Origin: Glandiceps talaboti
Taxonomy: Eukaryota > Hemichordata > Enteropneusta > Spengelidae
DNA length: 64,000 bases
Reading direction: 5' to 3'
NCBI RefSeq assembly: GCF_964340395.1
Contig: NC_135569.1
Span: 16,804,519 to 16,868,518 of the forward strand
Below are positions 1 to 9,745 of the stretch, piece after piece; position 1 is the stretch's first letter; every line of letters begins with the position of its first letter. The notes below the pieces were generated by a model. It saw only the letters and a list, made by a program, of their open reading frames with translations. It did not search any database and was not told where the DNA came from. A program made the translations under genes and the position numbers.

Positions 1-840
1 AGTGACGCTTTTCGCCGACATGCTTACCCACGAAAGCAAATATGCAGTCGGGACTTCGAAGTTACGTTGCGATAATCTGATCCTTCCATATACTGTATTG
101 AGTTCACGCAGCCATCTCCTTGTACAAAACATCGTATTCATAGTCAAAATTGAGAGGAAATTTCTACGAACAGCACCTTTATTTACATTGCAAACGATGT
201 TAGGGGAGACACATTTTGCTTCGGCGTTGTTGAAATTTGAATTTTACATTGAAAAACTCGCGTAAAAAATCCGATCGGAAAATCGCCCATATCACGAGTA
301 AGTTTCCCTCCACTGACCTCTACACACTGAGCTAATACAAATATAAGTCATTATTGAGCCGTAACAAAAAGAAATAAAACCAAAATAATCCACGATATAG
401 CCCAAAATTACCCCCAGAACGTTAGCATTGGCGTCGGCACGGTCACAAGATTGCGTAAATTTGAACGACATTCAAAAATTCAACCGTAAACTGCCGTCGG
501 CAGCTCACACGGCCTTAGCGGGAATTTGATGCTTACATACAAGTACAATGTGTTCCCATAGCTAAATACTTGTATTCAACGATGTATTTCAAGTCAAATT
601 CTGTCGAAATATCCAAAGATAGTGACATAATTTATATTGTAGGCCATGTTATGAGAGCCGTTAATTACTTCCGCCATGTTGAAATTCGATTTCGTGAGCG
701 AAAAACGCACAAAAAATTACGATCGCTCGTCATTTGGATCGTACTCCAGATACCGTTCACTGTCATGCTTTCAAAATGGCTGTGTAGATAAACAAGGCTA
801 ATACGCATGTGTGGAACTAGTTATGGCAGCAAATTTTGCA
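1..840. other. Non-coding sequence, probably interior of a TTAA-type transposon
   Basis: No convincing gene is seen. The two open frames (2-265 and 570-791, + strand) match no family I recognise and lack splice or start context. The stretch lies just inside the transposon terminus at 840-969, so it may be the interior of a non-autonomous element whose other end is outside the window. That assignment is inference; no transposase motif is visible. Confidence 0.3.
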
Positions 841-969
841 GCAATAGCTGCCGTTAAACGGCTTAACGGCGAGGTAGGTGAATGAACTTTGGCGTTCCCG
901 CAATAGCGGGAATTGGTGGGCGCCCTAGCGCGTTCCCGCAATAGCGGGAATTGGTGGTGAAAGGGTTAA
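840..969. mobile_element. Terminus of a piggyBac-like (TTAA-target) element with twin hairpins
   Basis: Read inward from position 969 on the minus strand, the sequence starts TTAA then CCCTTTCACC, the TTAA plus CCC form typical of piggyBac-family ends. Inside it a 27-base block is repeated twice (892-918 and 930-956), each copy holding a perfect hairpin (TTCCCGC/GCGGGAA at 895-901/906-912 and 933-939/944-950). A further hairpin has arms at 850-857 and 863-870. The TTAA at 966-969 falls where related repeats (near 34,234) read GGGATTAATCGACAAG, so the element appears to have inserted into the dispersed repeat that continues from 966. The partner end is not in the window. Confidence 0.45.
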
Positions 970-1175
970 TAGACAATTGAATAAACATTCAAAAATATAT
1001 GTGAATATATCTAACAACATGATGATAGCATATATCGTAAAGATAGCAACATGGTGGATAGGCAACTGGATAGTCATTCAACAAATGAACACTTCTTGTT
1101 AGCATGGACTACCACATGGATAAACATTTTAAAAAACTGTACAGTTGTGCGACAAGGCCATTGGTGGTATTTTTT
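966..1175 (+). repeat. 3' part of the dispersed hairpin-(GT)n-module element
   Basis: The stretch matches the 3' modules of copies at 33.4-34.5 kb and 48.4-49.9 kb: AATAAACATTCAAAAA, then a GGATAGGCAACTGGATAGTC block, and an end of ACAGTTGTGC followed by a CCATTGG motif. Its 5' part is missing because a TTAA-type element adjoins it at 965. The + strand ORF at 1051-1233 is an accident of this repeat. Confidence 0.6.
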
Positions 1176-1735
1176 TAAAATTGTCTCGAGTTCTGTTATT
1201 TTTTGTCATATTATGTTATTATTGTTATCGTGAGCAGTAACAGTCATACTAAACCTTGCCGCCATCAAAATCTTGACTTTATCATGCTAAAATGAATTTT
1301 GCCAGTTTACTTACATAGTATTTCTATTTGAGATGCAAAATTTGAATTGATATTGTAATGTTCCTTCCTACATTGAATTAACCAATTCGTCACATCTTTT
1401 TAATCCTTTTTCTCCCGAGGGGGTACAAGTTGGGAGAAAGTCAAACAAAATTTCTTTGAGCAATACCACTGACCAATCTTTGCACTGTATAGACTTGTGT
1501 TTTTATTTTGTAAATTTATTTGGATGTTTTTATTCTTGGTAAAAGAAATAATCCAGTTATTCAGCAACTCTTTATCATATAATAGAATGACAAATTTAAT
1601 ATTACAATTGGATACATAAATATTGTTGTCACAGTTACAATTGGGGATTAGCAAATCTATTTTTAAGCTGATTTAGGCCTAATAAAAAACTTTGTGGTTC
1701 CAGTTACGCTTTCCAATTACGCTCAATTTTGGAAT
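1176..1735. other. Unremarkable AT-rich sequence
   Basis: I see no gene or clear repeat here. The minus-strand ORF at 1400-1654 is low complexity and matches nothing I recognise. Confidence 0.4.
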
Positions 1736-2216
1736 AGGTGGGTAGGTTGATTTTTAGTCTGGATTGGGTTCCATCCATGTGTCCGTCCGTCTGTCCGGAG
1801 CCGTTTCTTGGAGATGCCTTGACCAATTTTTTTCAAACTTGGTACAGGGGCAACATACTATGGCATACATATGCATGTCAATTTGTTCCTGATACAATCC
1901 AATATGGCTGCCTGGCAGCCATTTTGTTTGCAAATTTTCCATGTCCAAAGCCATAACTCAGACATGCTTGAACAAGTCTCATTCAAAGTTGGTATTAGCA
2001 CAGTGATCTATGACATATCCATTTTCGTTGTGATACAATTCGATATGGCTGCCTGGCAGCCCTTTTGTTGGCGCAGTTTTCATGTTGAATGGTTAATTCC
2101 ATGACATCATTTTGAAGAGTAGACATGTCCCATGTCCAACGAGGAGACACAACATGAGTAGGCATGTTCCATGTCCAATGAGCAGACACAACATATCTAA
2201 GTCTGTTTGATTTATG
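1736..2216. repeat. Dispersed repeat with an internally duplicated ATGGCTGCCTGGCAGCC module
   Basis: Two diverged modules follow each other (about 1890-1945 and 2035-2085). Each reads GATACAATyC, then ATGGCTGCCTGGCAGCC, then TTTTGTT, and they lie about 146 bases apart. The 5' end carries a CCGTCCGTCTGTCCGG motif. Two related GTCCATGTCCAA blocks sit near 2130-2185. It resembles non-coding interspersed repeats of invertebrate genomes; the class is unknown. Confidence 0.5.
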
Positions 2217-3484
2217 TTCACAAGTGTTGTTGCGTAATCAGAGTAGTGATATCAAAAACAACCATATGAGGCCAAACAACATTAACCAGGTTTGAAAATG
2301 ACAACATAAACTGCCAGTTCCTTAAAACCAGTGTTTCCGCTGACCACTCGCAAAATCGCAAAATGCGAATAAAATCAGCATTTGGCGAGAATATTTTTGA
2401 TACAATTAGTTAAACTTGCGAAGCCAATTTAGAATAGGGCACCTGAAAATCTATGCGTAATGCTTGTGGTTTCTTTGTCGCAACGTGGAATATCCATAAT
2501 TTAAACTACATTGTATTACATTTAGAAGGAAGTGTACACAAATCATAAAATTGTTACATCAGTAATGCAAATAAATGTCATATCAAACTGAGTTCCGTGA
2601 CATGAAGTATGAACGACAGTGCAAACTTTCAATTTGACAGAGATACAGTTGTAAAAGTGTTTGATCCAAATTTTATGTCGCTGATCTGAGGAGAACTGTT
2701 AACACTGATAAAACTGATACATAATGTGCAAACCATGTTCACCTCAGACGAAGAGAATGGTGTAGTGAACAGTAGTGAACAGTAAATTCACGTTCGATCT
2801 AGTAACGAAGCTCAAAAAGAAAAAAAATCAGTTTTAGTGAGAATGAAATGGTGACGTGGCAGTTTGAATTTATCTAAGTGAAGTTTTCAGGAGAGACTGT
2901 CCAAAGATGTGGTCCATTTGATCATCGCTTCACTCGTGAGGGAACATGCCTCACCGTAATGGCCGTGCTATCGATGGAAACCCTTTCTCACCACATGTTA
3001 ATAAGTAACCAATCATGTGGATAAGTTATGATAATATCGCGTAGTTTCTAAACTACCCAAGACGTGCTCTCCACATCAGGAAATGGTCATGGGGCACATG
3101 AAACTGCTGAAACGTTATGCATACGATGGGTCATATTCAAATTTCACAGGTCACACTGCACATTGAGATTTAGAAAATAGTTACAATGAGAACTGACTAA
3201 AACCTAGATGTCTGGCGCTACAACTTTGAAGCAAAGATGAGAACCATACGTTTGCCAACATGACATGAAAAATGTATGTAAATAAACAGTAAAAACATGC
3301 AAGTTTGCGCTATTGTCTTTATTTATATAAGTTCATTTTTATTGCAAAAGTTTGGCTAATTGAAAGTCTGGTTTGGCTGGTAATTGTTAGTAAATTTTTT
3401 GACCCAGAGGAAACTGTTAAAACCCAATCATAGTGGGGACTATGTCATTTTCAATAACTTGTTTATTTTATTTTATCTTATTTG
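2217..3484. repeat. Dispersed repeat copy 1, split by a hAT-like insertion
   Basis: Sequences at 2217-2329 and 3417-3484 together match the uninterrupted copy at about 8808-8950 (shared blocks: GTAGTGATATCAA, ATGACAACATAAACTGCC, CCCAATCATAGTGGGG, ACTATGTCATT). In copy 1 the homology is interrupted after CTTAAAAC and resumes with TTAAAACCCAATC. The intervening 1.09 kb is listed separately as a hAT-like element. Confidence 0.7.
2329..3416. mobile_element. hAT-like non-autonomous DNA transposon
   Basis: The element begins CAGTGTTTCC and ends GGAAACTG, imperfect terminal inverted repeats of hAT type. It is bordered by TTAAAAC(C) at 2322-2329 and 3417-3424, a 7-8 base target duplication as expected for hAT. 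The pre-insertion site is preserved in the sister repeat at 8.88 kb (TTTAAAACCCAATC). No transposase frame is seen, so it is non-autonomous. The family assignment rests on termini and target size only. Confidence 0.65.
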
Positions 3485-3690
3485 TTTTCATGTGTGAGTG
3501 TCTAGTTCAGTTTTTCCAAATGGTCTCTGTGTTATTGATTTCTTCCTATCAGATATACAACCATTACAGATTGGAAGACCAGTTTTATATAGTCTTTTTA
3601 AGTTGATGTCAATTTCCACATCTACTGTTTCTTGTGAGACATCACAATTTTTTGCGATTTTATTTTTTTTCTTGAATACGTAAAAAAAAT
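3485..3690 (+). repeat. Dispersed repeat, inverted copy of 55,070-55,290
   Basis: About 200 bases match the reverse complement of 55,070-55,290. Shared blocks include GTGTGAGTGTCTAGTTCAG, CCAAATGGTCT, CATTACAGATTGGAAGA and TGAGACxTCACxATTTT. Both copies are open in one frame for about 60 codons, with shared peptide blocks (FPNGLC, CETS). The opposite strand at 55 kb also reads without many stops, so the coding sense is unclear. This is possibly a transposon or LINE fragment. Confidence 0.5.
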
Positions 3691-4135
3691 GTTGGTGGGG
3701 TCAAGTAACCAGAACTAAACAATTAATTTTTTTATGCCTATATATAACAATGTAGATGTACCGACAAGAGTATCATAAATTCAGTACAAGAGTACCTTTC
3801 AATTTAAAATGTAGAATCAACTTAAAATTATTGTCATGACAAGTAAACAAGATGCAGCTTACTGCTTGATGCAGCTTGTTTGTGAACTACTTCAAATAGT
3901 CTTACAATAGCACAACTGTCTCACAAAAAAATACAAAAATAACAAGACTAAATTGACACACTGATGTGCACTGCATGCCATAAGGACAATAGTGAGATGA
4001 TGTTAAACCTATTCTACACTGTGGTGGGTGTCGTCTCTCCAGTGAGGGCTATACACTGACACTAGGGTGGAACTAGACTTGGGCTACATGATAGTATATG
4101 ATGTATATAATGGTGAATGTTATGTTTTTTTTACA

Positions 4136-4187
4136 GAAGTCGAAATGATAGAGATGATCACAATCCATGAAATGCTGGAGAAAAAGG
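4136..4187 (+). pseudogene. SPTAN1-like: Degenerate alpha-spectrin exon (repeat 5, helix A)
   Basis: A run of T then ACAG precedes this block and AAAAAG|GTAACT follows it, so splice sites are plausible. The translation gives NDRDD in one frame and MLEKK in the next. In alpha-spectrin the residues before the following exon ([10 protein letters not shown]) are of the type FxRDxxxAxxWMxxKE, so the pieces fit only if a frameshift and a lost Trp codon are assumed. I therefore call it a broken exon. It is short, so homology is inferred mainly from its position immediately upstream of an intact spectrin exon. Confidence 0.35.
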
Positions 4188-4209
4188 TAACTAATAAATG
4201 ACTTCATTC

Positions 4210-4440
4210 ATTCATTAGTCCCTTGAAGGAGGAAACTAGATACAAATGGGCTCCATCTATATGTCCATTCACAATACTCATTTTATCATGCAAGCTATCA
4301 TTTGAGACCTTGACTCTTGGCCATGACCTTCAGGGTCAATTATCAACATCAGTCCAATTTCTGCCGATCACAGACACATTTGTAGTACTTACATATTGCC
4401 AATTCCTTGTAAATCATGTTTACAAGTAATATTGAAGACA
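4210..4440. repeat. Dispersed repeat with GACCTTCAGGGTCA core
   Basis: The block carries TTGACTCTTGGCCATGACC, the TTCAGGGTCAATTATC core, CCAATTTCTG and a terminal GTTTACAAGTAATATTGAA. Related copies lie at about 40,290-40,500, 40,560-40,740, 42,060-42,200 and 58,180-58,300. It sits in the intron between spectrin-like exons. Confidence 0.55.
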
Positions 4441-4560
4441 AGAATTATACACAAACATTAGTTTTGGTCCTCATATAACTTTTACTACATATTACATAAT
4501 TATTACATATTACTACAGAACTAAAAAAGAATTGATGATCACAACTATTGTTTTTTGCAG

Positions 4561-4671
4561 GCTTTCTTAGCCAATGAAGATCTTGGAGACTCCTTGGACA
4601 GTGTGGAAGCTTTGATTAAGAAACATGAAGACTTTAAAAAATCACTTGCAGCACAAGAAGAAGAGATCAGT
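4561..4671 (+). CDS. SPTAN1-like: Alpha-spectrin exon, repeat 5 (helix A-B)
   Basis: The exon is 111 bp, 37 codons, phase 0 at both ends. The acceptor is TTGTTTTTTGCAG and the donor AGT|GTGAGT. The peptide begins [18 protein letters not shown] and continues IKKHEDF, which is characteristic of alpha-spectrin (alphaII spectrins have [25 protein letters not shown] in repeat 5). Spectrin repeats are three-helix coiled coils forming the membrane skeleton heterodimer with beta-spectrin. The frame is fully open and the similarity high, so this exon alone looks functional. The odd features are its neighbours: the preceding exon is broken, and the next spectrin exon after 4960-5037 jumps to the SH3 domain instead of repeats 6-8. 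Confidence 0.85.
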
Positions 4672-4959
4672 GTGAGTGAAAATAGTTCAATTTTATTGCT
4701 TTTCATACGGATGGAAATATTGGATTCAAAACTTTGAATATAGAAATGAAATCAAAGATTACAGACTCAAAGACAATGTAATATATCATGGTAATTATTT
4801 ATTGCATGATGAATATGACTAAGTAAATTTGTCATGATGTGTAAAAATAATAAAAGAATTATTGGATGTATACTTCCAGTGTGCAAAATGTATGCTTAGC
4901 ATAATTGGTACAAATACCCTGTGGCAGATATAGTAAATTCTTTTGTTTTTATTCTACAG

Positions 4960-5037
4960 GCACATGTTGACTTTGCCGTTAAACTTGTAGAAAGTGAACA
5001 TTATGCTGCAGAAGATGTCTCAGAACGTAGAGATACT
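4960..5037 (+). CDS. SPTAN1-like: Alpha-spectrin exon, repeat 5 (helix B-C)
   Basis: The exon is 78 bp, 26 codons, phase 0 at both ends. The acceptor is TTTTTATTCTACAG and the donor ACT|GTAAGT. It encodes AHVDFAVKLVESEHYAAEDV followed by SERRDT, which continues directly from the exon ending at 4671 and matches the alpha-spectrin pattern FAxKLIxxxHYAxEDVxxRRD. Splicing 4671 to 4960 keeps the frame. After this exon the expected VLxRRNAL continuation is not found, so the rest of repeat 5/6 is missing from the window. Confidence 0.8.
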
Positions 5038-5739
5038 GTAAGTAGATTTGACACCCTTGTTTTGTTCAGAGATTTCAAACACCAAGTCCTGATAAAAGTC
5101 AGTTAGTTTACTTCTGGAAATATGTAGACAATAAAATTGATCCTTCATACAAGGTAAAATTCTCCCGACATGTCAAATGGTACTATCACTCTCATAAAGA
5201 CATAAATGAACATTCTTTGTTATTTTAAAAGAAACTTGTACAGGCAAAATTGGCTTCACATTTTCTGTGAGAAGATTGGTTGTGAAAGACTAAGTTTATA
5301 TTATATGTAATCTATGAGAAATCTCAGTGTATTGAAAATGGTTTGGTATAGACAAGTTGACAATATTACAAAGTCTTAGTAGAATCCAAGGTAGATAATT
5401 AAAATGAAATATGTGTGATGTCTTAGAAAATGCTATACTAGACTGAAAGGTCCATCACTGTTTTTGCTTCTGTAACCATTCATGAGTGTTATGTAAGCAG
5501 ATCAACAATGAAGAAAACTGAGTTATGTAGTGTTATATACTAAAAACCTTTGTTATAGTTTTTTGCCAGATGTGCCAAAATTCATGTCAATATTTTAGTT
5601 ACAGTCGCTAAAAGAACCTAGCTTTAGTTCCATAGGCAATCTTGTAATGGTTAAAGTATTAGTGGTTAGGTTTTCATGTTGATATTTGTCTAACATTATC
5701 TCTTCACCTTCCGTAAAGAATGTTATATTTTAGGGATGA

Positions 5740-5742
5740 AAA

Positions 5743-5787
<45 letters not shown>

Positions 5788-6475
5788 TTTGTGTTTGTGT
5801 GTGTCTATATCACCATCTACAAAATTACTGGCTAAATTCAAACAAAATTTTGTAGACATGTTCCGTAGGGTAATGGCAAGATCTGATTATGTTTTGGTAA
5901 ATATCCTAAGCATGCTTCAAATTCATTATAACTTGGTACATACATTTGTGATACCTAAGTGCATCTGTCCTGAAAATATTATCGATGTAGTGTTTAGTTT
6001 TGATAAGATATTGGCATAATTTCTGAAGGCCACAAAAAGAAAAAAAATTGTTTCTATTCAGGAAATGTAGTCGAAAGTGGTGCGACTGTATCAAAATTTT
6101 CTAACAAAACAACTGGCTCAATTGAAACTAAATTTAGTACACGTATTCCATAGGGTAGTGGCAAGAACTGATTAGGTTTCAGTAAACATCCATGAATATT
6201 AATGAGTAATTTATGCAATTAATGGTTTTTGGTAAATTAGGCTATATCTCAAGAATTTATGCTTCAAATTCAATATAATGTGGTGCATACATTTGCGATA
6301 CCAAAGCGCACCTTTCCTAAAATATTATTGATGTAGCATTTACTTTTAATAAGTTATTAGGCTTATTTTCAGTAGGCTGCAAAAAAAAAATGTTTCTGGT
6401 CAGGAAATGTTGTCTAAAATGGTGCTATGATATGATTTTTTAGCACAACTTAACTGAGGTACAGTAGTGCTATAA
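5740..6475. repeat. (GT)n tract plus internally duplicated dispersed element
   Basis: A (GT)n/(GTTT)n tract at 5743-5800 leads into two diverged ~320-400-base modules (about 5815-6085 and 6100-6420). Shared blocks include ACTGGCTxAATT, TTCCxTAGGGTAxTGGCAAGA, TGATTATGTTTxxGTAAA, CTTCAAATTCAxTATAA and TATTATxGATGTAG. The copy ends in TTTTTTAGCACAACT, the hairpin start of the dispersed element seen elsewhere. It lies in the intron before the SH3 exon. Confidence 0.55.
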
Positions 6476-6745
6476 GATCACCCTATTGAGACTAGATGAC
6501 AGCTATGTCATGTTATAAAGTTTTACAGTAAAAATTGACTTTGTTCATTGTACTACATGTATACCATTCGGAGCTTACTGAACTACAGTATTATTTGTTG
6601 TTAGTGAAAACCGTTCCTATTGTAGTAGATGAACAAACATTTTCAGCATTTTGTATGTACATGTATATATAGTATTTCCCAGAATATTAGGTTTGTAAAT
6701 ATGTTAGCACATTGCTAAATTCTTACTATATTGTTTATGGTACAG

Positions 6746-6886
6746 CAACAAGAAGAACCCATTGGTAATGATGTACTGGTAGGCAAGGAATGTGTACTAG
6801 CCGTGAACGATTATGTCGAGAAGAGTCCTCGTGAGGCGTCCATGAAGAAAGGTGACGTCCTGAATCTCGTCAATAGTGCTAACAAG
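6746..6886 (+). CDS. SPTAN1-like: Alpha-spectrin SH3 first-half exon (single upstream copy)
   Basis: The exon is 141 bp, 47 codons, phase 0-0, bounded by TTATGGTACAG and AAG|GTAATG. It starts QQEEP and encodes [20 protein letters not shown] followed by [13 protein letters not shown], the N-terminal half of the alpha-spectrin SH3 domain (vertebrate pattern [32 protein letters not shown]). SH3 domains bind proline-rich peptides. Here the ALYDY motif reads AVNDY, so a ligand-contact Tyr is replaced by Asn. The exon normally follows repeat 9, but in this window the repeat-9 exon lies 2.7 kb downstream (9596), so the order is reversed. Flanks at about 6648-6980 are nearly identical to the SH3 segments of the tandem array and may be their source. 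Confidence 0.8.
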
Positions 6887-6959
6887 GTAATGTCATTCCT
6901 TTACATTTCTTATGTTATGTCATGTATGCTGACTAGTGGGCATTCCATTCCATTTTATC

Positions 6960-7388
6960 GTTTCATTTTTTTTAGCACAACTGAACTGATAAGATTCATT
7001 AGTGTTATAGGCATTGCTAAGTGTCTCTGTCTGTCTATCTGTCTGTCTCTGTGTATGTCAGTCAGTGTGTGTGGGTGTGGGTGTGTGTGTGTGTGCGTGC
7101 GTGCGTGTGTGTGTGTGTGTGTGTAAATGAGCTAAAGTCAAAAACTGCTGTACTGATTGCCATATCTTGTGGGTGCATATTACCTTGCATGTCTGGTTGG
7201 GAAATACCTCAATTCAAAATGATTTTATCACCTGTGTGTGATTTGGGTAAAACAAATATGGTGATTTGGGTAAAAAATGTGATTTTTGGTCAAAAACCTT
7301 AAACTCCAAAAGTAGTGGGCAGATTGGGATTAAATTTGGGTGAATCATTCTTCAGGGTGTTTATACTAATTTGTTGAACATGGTATAA
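6960..7388 (+). repeat. Dispersed hairpin-(GT)n-module element, 5' part
   Basis: The element starts TTTTTTTTAGCACAACTGAA with an imperfect hairpin, then a CTGT/GT-rich tract (7020-7122). Modules follow with AAGTCAAAAACTGCTG, GGTCAAAAACCTTAAACTCC and GCAGATTGGGATxAAATTTGG. It is cut at about 7388 by the foldback/LINE structure. ORFs in the GT tract are low-complexity artefacts. Confidence 0.65.
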
Positions 7389-7870
7389 CTCGGGTACATT
7401 ACGGTCTGTGATTGTGTATAAAAACAATGATATGGTTAAAAGGTAAGATAGCATCTCCCAAACGCTATGAAATTAACACCAGTCCTTATGATCACTACAT
7501 ACTATTCTTTTGAATGCTAGTGAAATTGTTTTCTGTATGCAAAATGTGGTGATGACGTCATCATTTAAGTATCAAAAATTACACGTTTTGGAACTATCAA
7601 AACCGGGAGGACAAAGACTCCAGAAATCGCCGAATTGAGACATTATACATTATTTTCGGTTGTTATGTTACAATATCTAGGTAGAAAGAAATTTCTAAAT
7701 TAATCATTTTTTAGTAAATTTGATGTTGAAGTTACCATTGTTATGCAAATATAGGTAAAAAATAAAGATAATTAGTCATACAACGAAAATGATTAATTTA
7801 GAAATTTCTTTCGTTGTATGACTAATTATCATTGTTTTTATACACAATCACAGACCGTAATGTACCCGAG
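7389..7870. repeat. Nested foldback: perfect 44-bp inverted repeat plus inner palindromes
   Basis: Positions 7389-7432 and 7827-7870 are exact reverse complements (44 of 44 bases), 394 bases apart. Inside are a 27-base inverted pair (7684-7710 and 7786-7812) and a perfect 22-bp hairpin (7767-7788 and 7809-7830, 20-base loop). The arms overlap each other and the 5' start of the LINE fragment, which suggests template switching or 5' inversion during LINE insertion. Confidence 0.7.
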
Positions 7871-8795
7871 AATGAGAATTTCAGATCTGTATATGGAAAA
7901 TCAATTATACCATGGCGTGAGCTGGCACTCTCTGAACTATCCCCCATTTTCAAACTAAAGTGGATAGGCATTTTACATGCGATTCCAGAAAATCTAAAGA
8001 ATATAGATGATTACATGTATATACATGTAGATGATGTCTGCATGAACATATCAGGTATTGCAACTCCTATAGAGGATAATCACAAAACACAAACTAAAGT
8101 CAGAACTCATCGACAGAAAATTTACCAAACCAAGCATTGAAAAGAAACTTGAAAGAGACCTGGGAGTTGGCCTACTGCAATGGCATAAAATGTATTAAAC
8201 AAATTCTCAAAGTCACAGTCGATAGCAAATCAAGAGAGTTCCAGTTTAAAATTCTGCATAATATACTGTACACAAACGAGAAACTGTACAAATTAAACCC
8301 AGTAAAGTTCCCCACAAACCTCTGTAGCTTCTGTCATGCGGTCTCAGAGACCATAGAACACTTATTTTACAACTGTAAACACACTATTGGTATCTGGGAA
8401 CCAATAATAACTGTATGGGGCAAAGCACTTAAGTTAAGGGCTGTTCCTAGCAAAATTTGCCTAATTTTGTCAGACCCAGATGAGACACTTTTACTCAATT
8501 TTATAAGCCTTAGAAAATACATTTACTCCTGTAAAAGAAAGGAATCCCTTCCTGTGTTCAGAGAACTGTACAACCAATTTAAACTACTTTATAAGTATGA
8601 ACACTTTATCGCAAAGAAAAACCACAAACTCATACCTTTTCTAAAGAAATGGACCCCCCTCATTCCATATGTAACATAAATGGTAATGGATTGCAATGTA
8701 AACATTGCTCTTTTGAGAACTGGAATGTAACATGACATGTATATCTTTACAAATAACATCCAATAAAATACGTAACCTTAAATTACAAAAAAAAA
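7827..8795 (+). pseudogene. 5'-truncated LINE ORF2 3' end (L1/Tx1-like), frameshifted
   Basis: Two overlapping open frames (7832-8140 and 8137-8679) belong together with a frameshift near 8137. The second reads EFQFKILHNILYTNEKLY, then CSFCHAVSETIEHLFYNC, a Cys-Cys-His-Cys finger placed like the C-terminal zinc-finger region of L1/Tx1-type ORF2 proteins. The 3' tail after the stop carries AATAAAA and ends in a poly-A run (about 8787). No reverse transcriptase core or endonuclease is present, so this is a dead, 5'-truncated insertion in the spectrin intron. Clade assignment is tentative. Confidence 0.7.
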
Positions 8796-8807
8796 GGGGA
8801 AAAAAGT

Positions 8808-8950
8808 GTTGACGTTGTGTCCGATCATTAGTGATCAGAATAGTGATATCAAGAAAATGACAACATAAACTGCCAGTTCTTTAAAACCCAATCATAGTGG
8901 GGACTATGTCATTCTCAATGACTTGTTTCTTGTTTAAATTTTGTCTAAAT
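8808..8950. repeat. Dispersed repeat copy 2, empty site for the hAT-like element
   Basis: The stretch is homologous to 2217-2329 joined to 3417-3484, without the 1.09-kb insertion. The junction reads CCAGTTCTTTAAAACCCAATC, giving the pre-insertion target of the hAT-like element at 2329-3416. Confidence 0.7.
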
Positions 8951-9595
8951 AAATGAACCCTTTAAACATACTGCAACAATACGAAGGCACTAATCAATAT
9001 TTCCTGTCACCAACTCGTATTGTGCAACCCCCAATTTTTGAATTCAGTATGCTGAAGCTATTTCTGGGTCAGACTGTCCCATTCAATTGTTGATATAATT
9101 GTTATCTAGAAATCTTTAAATTATGTGTATGAGAAGGAATACAATTCATATTTCTATTACTCAACTACTGAGAACAGAAAGTCAAGGTTGTATGTGAAAA
9201 AGTAGTGTAAGCGATATGACTTTGAATCTCTTCTCATGTCTAGCTGTCTGAGATACTGAGATAGATAAAATTTCAGATTAAAACATAGCCAGTCACACAG
9301 TCATTAACATCATATGATGTCTTTGTTAATCAATCTCAGAATTTGCCAATAATAAGTTAATGTTTACAGGGGGAATGCCCAATTATGGTACATTTGTCAT
9401 ATCAGGATGGTACTTACTACACTGTTGACATCATTCTAACAATTGGTGGTTTACTCATTTGCATGAACAACTTTTGGTTCATGATTTCTCATTGAACTGA
9501 CCCTGAAAAAGAGAAATCTTGAGAATTGGAGGCACTGATAGCCTCTATACTAACAAAGAAGTAATAATGAAAATATTGACTGTGATTTGTTGTAG
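8951..9595. other. Intron-like sequence, no recognisable feature
   Basis: AT-rich sequence without a recognised gene or repeat, ending in the acceptor TGTGATTTGTTGTAG of the next spectrin-like exon. Confidence 0.4.
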
Positions 9596-9745
9596 GACAA
9601 AGCATACCAACGTAAACAAGATTTAGACTACTCCTTACAAGTACACCAGTATTTTGCTGATGCCAAAGAAGCAGAGTCCTGGATGAAGGAGAAGGAACGT
9701 ATTGTGAGTAGCGATGACTATGGTAAAGATGAAGTTGAAGCTAAA
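9596..9745 (+). CDS. SPTAN1-like: Alpha-spectrin exon, repeat 9 (the repeat before SH3)
   Basis: The exon is 150 bp, 50 codons, phase 0-0. The acceptor is TTGTTGTAG and the donor AAA|GTAAGA. It encodes QRKQDLDYSLQVHQYFADAK then EAESWMKEKERIVSSDDYGK and DEVEAK. This matches the alpha-spectrin segment QxYFADAxEAESWMREKEPIVxSxDYGKDE, which lies just N-terminal to the SH3 domain, and the conserved helix-A Trp is present. In a normal gene the next exon gives the rest of repeat 9 and then the SH3 first half. Here an SH3 first-half exon lies upstream (6746), and the next downstream spectrin exon is a phase-2 repeat-10 exon at 15,695, which would not continue this phase-0 end in frame. Splicing to an array SH3 exon (16,634) would keep the frame. 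Confidence 0.8.
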
